Notes under the pieces: generated by a model | Databases searched by the model: none | What the model saw: only the letters and a program-made list of their open reading frames with translations | Told to the model about the DNA's origin: nothing | Source of the DNA: an uncultured Fusicatenibacter sp. | GTDB taxonomy: Bacteria; Bacillota; Clostridia; Lachnospirales; Lachnospiraceae | Reading direction: 5' to 3' | Assembly (NCBI GenBank): GCA_902493585.1 | Contig: CABUPZ010000063.1 | Coordinates: 1 to 13,762, forward strand | Length of the DNA: 13,762 nucleotides | Position numbers and translations under genes: made by a program | Part shown: positions 6,906 to 13,400 of the stretch, in pieces | Layout of the letters: every line of letters begins with the position of its first letter | Numbering within the stretch: the first letter of the stretch is position 1

Positions 6906-8671
6906 ATGGAGGAGAAAGGTTTTGAGGCTGCAAAGCAAAGTGGAAATAAAAGTGTGGAAGAAGAAAAAAATATACCTTCTTCAGCAATGCTGTTTATCAC
7001 TGGAAAGAGCAGAGGGTCAGAGAACCTAAAATGGCTGTATGTGTTTTGGGAGTATCATTGGTTGCAATGATTGGCCGCTTTTCAATGCGCGGCTTCCCAA
7101 ACTGGTTTTGCAGAGGCTGGAAGAACACTGGAAAATATCTGTTTTTGCAGTGTCTCTTTGTCTGTTAGTATTGGCACTGGCATTGGGCAATATACTGCAG
7201 AGTGCATTGACCGCTTATATCCGGAGGATGCAGGGACCTTTTGAAGATGAATTTAATCTCAGAATGACAGAAAAAAGGCTGCGTGTAGATTATGATGTTC
7301 TCGAAAGGAAGCAGTTCTTAACAGCCGTTGGAGGAATTATTCTGTACAGTATGATTCTGCTTCGGGAAAGTGTTTGGATTTCTCTTCTTATCATACTGCC
7401 GGCTGTTCTGATATCTGTTTTAAAAAAGAAGGCTGCGCGGTATGATCAGGTACTGCGCCCTCATGCAGATGAAGCAAGCAGAAAAATGAAATATGTAGAA
7501 GACTGCTCTTATGATTTTACTGCTGGAAAGGACATTCGCATTTATAACCTCAGCCACTGGCTGTCTGACGTATTGAAAAAAGAAATGAAGCAGGGTGAGG
7601 CTTATGTGAAGCGGTGGGAAAATAGATATTTGGCAGTGAATCTTTGTGACGCGCTTCTTTGTTTTGCGCGAGATGCAGGTGCTTATCTTTATCTTATTTT
7701 TCAGATTATTAATGGACGGATGCCAGTTTCCGATTTTGTCTGGTATACTTCGATTATCACAAGCTGTCAGCAGGCATGCAGTATCTTCCAGGAAAACACG
7801 GAACTGTTGGGAAGGCTGAATTTCGACTATACAAGACTGAGGCGTTTTCTGGAGTCCGGAGAGGGAAATATGTTTCAGGGTATAAAAAAGGAAAGTATAC
7901 CGGAGAAAGCGGTTGCTATACGTCTGGAGAATGTAAGTTTTACTTATCCGGGAAGCGAGAAGCCTACACTGGATGGTATTATTACGATACAGCCGGGAGA
8001 GAAAATAGCGCTTGTGGGATTGAATGGGGCAGGCAAATCTACGTTGGTCAAGCTTCTCTGTGGGTTATATCATCCTACCAGCGGAGCCATTTATGTTAAT
8101 GACAAGCCAATCGAACAATATTCCAGGGAAACCTATCACGAGATGCTTGCGGTTGTTTTCCAGGATGTAAAATTGCTTCCGCTTACAATCGCCCAGAATG
8201 TTGCCTCGCAGGATGGAGCCGTTGCAGACCGCAGACGTGTCAGGGAATGCTTAAAACAGGCGGGTCTTGGAGAGATGATAGAAAAACTTCCTTTGAAAGA
8301 AGACACGCCGTTGGGAAGAAGTGTCTTGGATGATGGAGTCGAACTGTCGGGAGGGGAACGGCAGAAGGTGTGGATGGCAAGAGCGTTTTAAAAAAAAGGC
8401 GCCGATTTTGATTCTTGATGAGCCGACGGCGGCACTGGATCCTTTGGCTGAACAGGAAATTTATCAGAAATATTTAAACTTGTCAGATCAAAAGACATCC
8501 TTGTTTATTTCACACAGACTGGCAAGTACACGGTTTTGTGATCGGATTTTATTGTTAAAAGACGGAAAGATTGCAGAAGAAGGCAGTCACGATGAATTGA
8601 TGCGTAAAGCAGGGGTTTATGCTGAACTGTTTCATATACAGGGAAAATATTATCAGCAAAAGACATCATAA
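6906..8671 (+). pseudogene. ABC exporter half-transporter (membrane domain plus ATPase), broken by frameshifts
   Basis: Joined across three frames, this is a full-size exporter of about 590 residues. The first frame opens at ATG 6906 (M-E-E-K-G-F-E-A-A-K). After the A7 run at 6964-6970 the family-like sequence moves to another frame (Y-T-F-F-S-N-A-V-Y-H-W-K-E-Q). Near 7075 it moves again (P-L-F-N-A-R-L-P-K-L-V-L-Q), and after TTTTAAAAAAAA at 8386-8397 once more (K-K-A-P-I-L-I-L-D-E-P-T). The ATPase has Walker A G-L-N-G-A-G-K-S-T-L, Q-loop V-V-F-Q-D-V, signature L-S-G-G-E-R-Q-K, Walker B I-L-I-L-D-E-P and the H-loop I-S-H-R-L. A weak AGGGG precedes the start. It pairs with the next gene as a probable heterodimer. 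The substrate is unknown. Each break is one base, so assembly error is not excluded. Confidence 0.8.
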
Positions 8672-8686
8672 ATCTTGGAGGGTGTA

Positions 8687-9441
8687 ATGATTCTGAAAAA
8701 TCATCAGAAAAAGAAGAAAGAGAAAGCAGCTCAAACGCAGTGTTTTGCACGAATGTTATCTGAAGGATCGGATTTGCATACATATCTGCGGATGATCAAA
8801 TTGTTGAATTGCTATAATAAAAAATGGAAGGTCCTTGGCATCAGCGTTTTGACGGAAGGAATTTTCCAGTTTATAGGAATTTATTTATCCTGGTATATTG
8901 TAATTGACTCATCTAACAGTCACTTACAAATATACCTTCTCCTTTCTATTGTCTTCCAGGATTTCAAGATATTTTCTTTTACGTTTGGAGAAAATATTGC
9001 CGGCAGTGCTCAGGCAGATAAGGAAAAAGCTTTGGATGCGATGAACAGGGTTGGATTAAAGAATCTGATGAAAAAAATACCGGATGGTTTGGATACGTTT
9101 GTGAATCGTGACTTTTCGGACACGGGAATTACGGTCTCTGGCGGAGAAGCACAGAAACTTGCAATGGCGCGGGCAATTTATAAGGACGCTCCTTTTGTTA
9201 TTCTGGATGAGCCGACGGCTGCTTTGGATCCGCTGGCAGAAAATGAAATCTATGCAGGTTTCCATGAAATGATCGGAGACAAAACCACTCTGTTTATTTC
9301 ACACAGACTGTCAGCGTGTTGTTTTGCGCAATTAATTCTTGTATTTGCAAGATCGTACAGCAGGGAAGTCATGAAGAACTGGTGAATCAGAAAGGACTTT
9401 ACCAACAGATGTGGCAGGCTCAGGCACAGTACTATATGTGA
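8687..9441 (+). pseudogene. second ABC exporter gene with large internal deletion and a 3' frameshift
   Basis: The ATG at 8687 follows GGAGGG and starts 15 bases after the first exporter frame ends. About 75 residues of N-terminal sequence with the first membrane helix (G-I-F-Q-F-I-G-I-Y-L-S-W-Y-I-V-I-D) jump, near 8910-8930, straight into the Q-loop region (L-S-I-V-F-Q-D-F-K-I-F-S-F). The remaining membrane helices and Walker A are absent, a loss of roughly 0.9 kb compared with a normal exporter. Signature V-S-G-G-E-A-Q-K, Walker B F-V-I-L-D-E-P-T and I-S-H-R-L remain. Near 9347 a small deletion shifts the frame; the true C-terminus continues as K-I-V-Q-Q-G-S-H-E-E-L-V-N-Q and ends Q-A-Q-Y-Y-M at 9439-9441. 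The protein cannot be a working transporter. Confidence 0.8.
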
Positions 9442-9512
9442 ACCAGATCAGAACGTTTTCTGGAGCTGCAGATGAAAAATCACAGATGTGTGTTTGAAAA
9501 TTTATTTAAGTA

Positions 9513-9547
9513 AACATGTGCGTCACGTAAATCGTGACGCACATGTT
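9513..9547. repeat. perfect 15-bp inverted repeat with 5-base loop
   Basis: Arms AACATGTGCGTCACG (9513-9527) and CGTGACGCACATGTT (9533-9547) flank the loop TAAAT. It lies between the broken exporter gene (+) and the glycosyltransferase stub (-). No T-run follows on either strand, so it is not a textbook terminator, although convergent transcription meets here; it could also be a protein-binding palindrome. The rest of 9442-9572 shows no gene on either strand. Confidence 0.7.
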
Positions 9548-9572
9548 GGCAAAAAACGTTTTCAAACGTGTT

Positions 9573-9704
9573 TTAGTGTGTATCCAGTTCTTTTACTATT
9601 TCTTTTCCATTTGAGTAAGTTTGATGAAGGATACTTTCGACACACCTGTGAAGACAGTTTTCAAAATTGTAAACGGGTACGATTACGCTGATTAATTCGT
9701 TCAT
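9573..9704 (-). pseudogene. N-terminal stub of a family 2 glycosyltransferase
   Basis: A 43-codon minus-strand frame starts at ATG 9704, with AAAGGA seven to eight bases before it. It reads M-N-E-L-I-S-V-I-V-P-V-Y-N-F-E-N and then C-V-E-S-I-L-H-Q-T-Y-S-N. This is the classic start of a GT-A glycosyltransferase family 2 protein (first beta strand and nucleotide-sugar loop, 'SVIVPVYN...ESILxQTYxN'). After about residue 32 the expected continuation (I-E-I-I-L-V-D-D-G-S) is missing and the frame ends quickly with K-E-L-D-T-H at 9573. The stub follows the glycoside hydrolase gene by 39 bases in the same direction and may have been its operon partner. It appears to be the remnant of a large deletion. 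Confidence 0.75.
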
Positions 9705-9743
9705 GCTGTATTCCTTTCTGACGATTGCCTGAATTACAAAAGT

Positions 9744-11765
9744 TTAATATCCGATCATTGGAATGGAGACAGGTTCCTCGTCAAATGGTTCTTGTTCGCC
9801 GTTTTTCACTGCATACAGTGCTTCCGAAGATTTCCTCACTGCTTCCATCAGTTCCGGATACGGCTGCATACATACGTCCACCATTCCGATCTGATAATTT
9901 TCCCCGTCAAATCTTCCCAGGCAGAATTGATCGTTATACTGGAACCAGTGGGCACCGACGCCATAGGGATGGGCTGCCGCATGCTCCACATAATACCGCC
10001 ACATTTTCGCCCGTTCGGTTTGATTTTCCACGCCTTTCAGACCAGTGGCAGGAAGACCGCGGTCCAGCGCGCCGCAGTGATATTCTCCCAGCAGGATCGG
10101 CAGATCGACGCCCGCGTTTTTCACAAAATCCATATCTGTCGAGGGATCGAAATCATAACAGTTGATGGAGAATACGTCAAAATATTCCCAGCCGACCATC
10201 ATATCCGGGTTATCCGCTTTCGACCACCGGAGTCCGAGATTCAGATGATTCCGGTCTGTTTTGCGGCAGGCTTCCGATGGAATGCGGATATATTCCCGCA
10301 CCAGAAAACGGGAATACTCCCGGATATCATCGAAAGATCCCGGATATTCTTCGGAACATTTTTCTATCGGATTTTGCAGTGCGTCAAAACTGTCAAAAGA
10401 ACTGCCCCAGGAATTGTTTACGGTTTCTATCTGCTGGTATTTCTCCTGTAAAAAGCGAATCAGTCCGCGGCGGCAGCAGGTATCCGCCGGATTGCGAAGC
10501 ACTTCATCCGCGATCTTCAGGTTCTCCACAAAGTTAAATTCCGGCTCATTGCGAAGAAAATAGCCGATCAGCCACGGATCGTCTTTCCAGTCTTCCAGCC
10601 CTTTGGCATAGATTCTGGAATTTTCCGCATACTCTTCCGAGAGAACATCCGGAAAATCCCGGAAAATCAATGTCTCTGTGGAAGGAAAGCCGGGAAGTTC
10701 CCGTACATAAGGAATCTTTGTGCGCCCGTCGTTGACGCAGAGTCCCGGAAAATTACCCTGGGAATTGATCCCGCTGGACATCAGGATATGATGGGACATT
10801 TCCTCCCATTTTTCTTTCCAGTCGGATCCGTAGACTTTCTTCAGATTCGCCCCGCAGAAATTAAACATCCGGAAATGCTCCGGTTCCATATAAGCGGAAC
10901 GCCGCATGGTATCTTCCCGGAAATATTCTCCATATGTGGGATCATCTTCTTCGGGAAGCCAGTCGCAGTTTTTCTCGAAAGCGTCAATTCTTCCCTCCTC
11001 GCCGGCGCGGGTGCCGCAGGGGCCCAGGGAAAAGTAATCGCATCCGTCCGGATCGGTCAGATGCCATCGGCCGTCTGGCGTTTTAAAAGTGGAAAAAAAT
11101 CCTGTTCCGTCTTTCAGTTTTCGGTTGAAATCTCCGCCCCAGCGGTTCCAGGAAGGGAATGGGTAAGCGGCAGGACCGAGATTCTGGTCCATGGTTTTCC
11201 GGAGTTCTTCGAGACTGGAAATTCTTCCGGGCCATGAATGGTTTTTCCACTGTCCGAATTCGTCCACCAGTTTCCGGTCCGGTGTGGGATAAGTTTCCGG
11301 CTCCGCATCGCTGAGATAAAAATTTTCCATCCGGATCCTTACGTCATGGAATGTACTTTTCACGCCGAGTTCAAAGCGTTCCACCTGGCTGCGTTCCGTT
11401 CTCTGGCCGTGTACGACCAGTTTCAGCAGACCCGGTGTGCGGTTGGTGTAAATGGTCCGGTTATCCAGAAGACTTAAGTCCAGGCAGATCCTGGTCTTAA
11501 AGCGGGGCAGCAGGCCAAACCGGAAAAACAGCCGCTCCTCCTGGTTACCCGGGACAAAACACCGGAACATCATGGCCGCACAATGGTCTTCCAGCACCTC
11601 TACATCTCCGATCAGATAGCGCAGAGAAGAATTTTTTACCTGGGGAAGAGCAACTCCGCCGCCCGATGCGCCCAGTACTGCTGTGCATCCGTTGGGAGAC
11701 TGTTCCTGCACTACAGCGTCCCGCGGGATAATCTGATCCAGACAAATTGTTTCGATCAATGACAT
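9744..11765 (-). CDS. GH50/beta-agarase-like glycoside hydrolase, intracellular
   Basis: The 673-residue enzyme has an N-terminal beta-rich domain (about 1-200) and a TIM-barrel domain with clan GH-A features. The general acid/base is likely E407 in L-R-N-E-P-E-F, the Asn-Glu pair of the clan. The nucleophile is likely E561 in L-L-G-E-Y-H-C-G-A-L-D-R-G. The following block, G-A-H-W-F-Q-Y-N-D-Q, then G-R-F-D-G-E-N-Y-Q-I-G-M-V-D, closely follows the GH50 agarase pattern as I remember it. No signal peptide is visible, so it probably acts on imported oligosaccharides rather than polymeric agar; its real substrate is unknown. AGGAGG stands nine bases before the ATG at 11765. A lipoprotein gene lies upstream and a glycosyltransferase stub downstream on the same strand. 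A related uncharacterised beta-galactosidase-like family is an alternative. Confidence 0.75.
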   Translation of the reverse strand: MSLIETICLDQIIPRDAVVQEQSPNGCTAVLGASGGGVALPQVKNSSLRYLIGDVEVLEDHCAAMMFRCFVPGNQEERLFFRFGLLPRFKTRICLDLSLLDNRTIYTNRTPGLLKLVVHGQRTERSQVERFELGVKSTFHDVRIRMENFYLSDAEPETYPTPDRKLVDEFGQWKNHSWPGRISSLEELRKTMDQNLGPAAYPFPSWNRWGGDFNRKLKDGTGFFSTFKTPDGRWHLTDPDGCDYFSLGPCGTRAGEEGRIDAFEKNCDWLPEEDDPTYGEYFREDTMRRSAYMEPEHFRMFNFCGANLKKVYGSDWKEKWEEMSHHILMSSGINSQGNFPGLCVNDGRTKIPYVRELPGFPSTETLIFRDFPDVLSEEYAENSRIYAKGLEDWKDDPWLIGYFLRNEPEFNFVENLKIADEVLRNPADTCCRRGLIRFLQEKYQQIETVNNSWGSSFDSFDALQNPIEKCSEEYPGSFDDIREYSRFLVREYIRIPSEACRKTDRNHLNLGLRWSKADNPDMMVGWEYFDVFSINCYDFDPSTDMDFVKNAGVDLPILLGEYHCGALDRGLPATGLKGVENQTERAKMWRYYVEHAAAHPYGVGAHWFQYNDQFCLGRFDGENYQIGMVDVCMQPYPELMEAVRKSSEALYAVKNGEQEPFDEEPVSIPMIGY

Positions 11766-11775
11766 ACGCAGATAC

Positions 11776-11810
11776 CTCCTGTATGTATTTTTTCTTTTAT
11801 TTTACAGGAG
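11776..11810 (-). promoter_or_regulatory. inverted repeat covering the ribosome binding site of the GH50-like gene
   Basis: CTCCTGTA (11776-11783) and TACAGGAG (11803-11810) are a perfect 8-bp inverted repeat with a 19-base loop. On the minus-strand transcript the proximal arm contains most of the AGGAGG at 11780-11775, so a hairpin could hide it. The distal arm overlaps the suggested -10 box, so the hairpin forms in RNA only if transcription starts further upstream. Otherwise the repeat could be an operator. Confidence 0.4.
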
Positions 11811-11826
11811 TGAAAAAAAGTTTCCA
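11799..11826 (-). promoter_or_regulatory. possible promoter of the GH50-like gene
   Basis: On the minus strand TAAAAT (11804-11799) stands 16 bases after TGGAAA (11826-11821), a four-of-six match to TTGACA. The weak -35 box would fit an activator-dependent promoter, with the direct repeats at 11836-11863 just upstream. Confidence 0.35.
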
Positions 11827-11835
11827 TGGAATTCT

Positions 11836-11863
11836 GCGACTTTTTTTGTAAAATAGCGACTTT
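11836..11863. promoter_or_regulatory. two direct GCGACTTT copies 20 bp apart, candidate AraC-type operator
   Basis: GCGACTTT occurs at 11836-11843 and again at 11856-11863, two helical turns apart, directly upstream of the suggested -35 box of the GH50-like gene (about 10 bases). Direct half-sites on one face of the helix next to a weak -35 are typical of AraC/XylS family activators, which often control glycoside hydrolase genes in Lachnospiraceae. No such regulator is in the window. Confidence 0.4.
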
Positions 11864-11883
11864 GGACGACTACTCATAATCGA

Positions 11884-12495
11884 TCATTCCATTGCATGTT
11901 CCCATAATGCGGCTCTGCCGGCTTTAAAGTTACAAGTATTGAAAAAAGGACTTTCGCTGTCCGCATTGTAATCGATGATGACCAGCGGTAAGGAACTGTA
12001 TTCGTCAATTTGTGTTTCGTCCATTCCCTGTTCTTCAAGATAGTTTCTGTATTTCTCTTTCTGAGAATCCTCCATTTCATCAGGTACAGAACCATAAATA
12101 CCTGTTTGATCCGATTGCGTATCAGAGGGATATGCTTCCTGAATCTTCGGAATTAACTCAGAAATCACATTTTCTTTTTCAAAAGCAAAAGTGATTCTCA
12201 CCAGTCCATAATCCGGGTCAAAGGCAAGTGTAGTCTGTGCATTTTCGCCGAGAAAGGAGATAGATTTCTCCAATGTATAATATTCCATATTCTCTGTTTC
12301 ACCGGCGGCCAGGCGCTCTGCTTCATCTTCCTGTATTCCGATTTCCTCAAAAACCTCTTCTTTGTTCTGACCCCAGTTGACATTTTCGATTGGCGGTTTC
12401 CAGTTATAAGCATTGCCCGTTTCTTCCCGGACAGAGCATCCGGTTAACAGGGAGATGCCCGTCAATAATGCAGCATAAATAACCTTTTTTCTCAT
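11884..12495 (-). CDS. putative lipoprotein, function unknown
   Basis: The 203-residue protein begins M-R-K-K-V-I-Y with a hydrophobic signal segment and the lipobox L-L-T-G-C (Cys20), so it should be lipid-anchored on the outside of the cytoplasmic membrane. The mature part is acidic and without recognisable motifs. It contains W-G-Q-N-K-E-E-V-F-E-E-I and an aromatic-rich beta region (F-D-P-D-Y-G-L-V-R-I-T-F-A-F), somewhat like small beta-rich lipoproteins. I chose ATG 12495 because AGGTGA stands about five bases before it; the upstream GTG at 12504 lies inside the ribosome binding region. The GH50-like gene follows after 118 bases with its own promoter signals. The frame is intact, unlike several neighbours. 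Confidence 0.8.
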   Translation of the reverse strand: MRKKVIYAALLTGISLLTGCSVREETGNAYNWKPPIENVNWGQNKEEVFEEIGIQEDEAERLAAGETENMEYYTLEKSISFLGENAQTTLAFDPDYGLVRITFAFEKENVISELIPKIQEAYPSDTQSDQTGIYGSVPDEMEDSQKEKYRNYLEEQGMDETQIDEYSSLPLVIIDYNADSESPFFNTCNFKAGRAALWEHAME

Positions 12496-12599
12496 ATACT
12501 TCACCTCATTTCTTTCATGTCATCCGCTTTTTCCCGTGAAACGGATTGATTGGCGCCAGTTCGTCGGCGAGACGGCAAAATGTGAATATATTTTTACTA

Positions 12600-12650
12600 T
12601 ATTTTCAAAATGTGTGGGAGGCGCAGGCGCAGTATTATCAGGAAGACTGA
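12600..12650 (+). pseudogene. C-terminal scrap of an ABC exporter gene
   Basis: In one frame, 12603-12650 reads F-Q-N-V-W-E-A-Q-A-Q-Y-Y-Q-E-D and then TGA. This is the characteristic end of ABC exporters of the type found at 6906-9441, whose second member ends M-W-Q-A-Q-A-Q-Y-Y-M. Upstream of about 12600 the frame has no family resemblance, so only about 16 codons remain. The region 12505-12600 between it and the lipoprotein gene shows no gene. A short imperfect hairpin (TCCG-C-TTT / AAACGGA) lies there at about 12526-12545. Confidence 0.65.
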
Positions 12651-12704
12651 CAATGATAAATAGGAAAATTTTTTAGACATAAAAAGAAACGGAGGGATCA
12701 GCAG

Positions 12705-13270
12705 ATAGAAAGTGGAAAAATAAAAAAAATTATGTTTGCATTGGGAGCGGATCTGTGTGGAATTGCGTCTGTGGATCGCTTTTCGGAAGCTTGGATCAGA
12801 TGGCACTTGATTTCTGTATCGAAATGGAAAAGATTGGCATTGTATGTGTGCCAATCCCTGTCAATGAAAGTCAGTGGGATGAGACAACAGGAAGGTGGCG
12901 TTCTGTAGTCTCCCTAAAGCATGCGGCTCAGGCTGCAGGGCTTGGAACGATTGGAAGACAATCACTTTTGATCACTCCGGAATTTGGCAGTATGGTCTGG
13001 CTGGGCGCTGTTCTGTGTGAACAGGAGTTAGAACCGGATGAAAGAACGGAATCGATCTGTGATTTATGCGGTCGTTGTGTAGAGATCTGTCCGGTACACG
13101 CACTGGAGAATTCTGAAATGGAGCAGACGGTCTGCTGGGAATATGCATTTGGTGATGATCAGAAAACAAAGTCCTGGAATATTTACTGCCACAAATGCAG
13201 AGATAGCTGTCCCTATCATCTGGGGACAGAAAATTCATGGACGGGAAGAAAAGAAACGTTGCTTCCGTGA
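12705..13270 (+). pseudogene. QueG-like 4Fe-4S double-cluster protein with internal deletion and lost start codon
   Basis: The downstream part (from about 12788) is a clean match to epoxyqueuosine-reductase-like proteins common in Lachnospiraceae: M-A-L-D-F-C-I-E-M-E-K-I-G, N-E-S-Q-W-D-E-T-T-G-R-W-R, A-A-G-L-G-T-I-G-R, and two ferredoxin-type clusters, C-D-L-C-G-R-C-V-E-I-C-P and C-H-K-C-R-D-S-C-P. The N-terminal piece lies in a different frame (M-F-A-L-G-A-D-L-C-G-I-A-S-V-D-R-F-S) and breaks off near 12785. Roughly 45-60 residues between the two are missing relative to my memory of the family. GGAGGG at 12691-12696 is followed, eight bases on, by ATA (12705-12707) in frame with this N-terminus, which may be a mutated ATG; the next in-frame ATG is 12732. 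The remaining frame from GTG 12755 could at most make a shortened protein. Confidence 0.7.
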
Positions 13271-13276
13271 AAGTAA

Positions 13277-13346
13277 TCTATGAAACAGCCTCAGGAAAAC
13301 TTTTCGGCAGGTACCGGGAAAGGAGTTCCTGAGGCTTTTTCATAGA
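13277..13346 (+). terminator. long hairpin terminator between convergent genes
   Basis: Arms 13277-13297 and 13326-13346 pair over 21 positions with two mismatches (core AGCCTCAGGAA/TTCCTGAGGCT is perfect), with a 28-base loop. On the plus strand the core stem is followed by TTTTT (13336-13340), so it can end transcription of the QueG-like gene. It may also serve the minus-strand gene ending at 13401. Nothing else is seen in 13347-13400. Confidence 0.65.
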
Positions 13347-13400
13347 TAAAAACAAAATCTGCAACCGTTTTCCCGAATAAAAATGATCGGTATCCGGAGT

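Noticed and set aside
6968..8941. Shared AATATACCTTCT at 6969 and 8930 as a recombination site between the two exporter genes
   Set aside because: The matching stretch is only about 13 bases in AT-rich DNA and lies in different positions of the two proteins; chance cannot be excluded.
9488..9691. Plus-strand 67-residue frame
   Set aside because: It runs through the perfect hairpin and antisense to the glycosyltransferase stub, without a ribosome binding site or recognisable pattern.
9792..10451. Plus-strand reading frames opposite the GH50-like gene
   Set aside because: The minus strand carries catalytic-motif-bearing sequence along the whole length; the plus frames are composition shadows.
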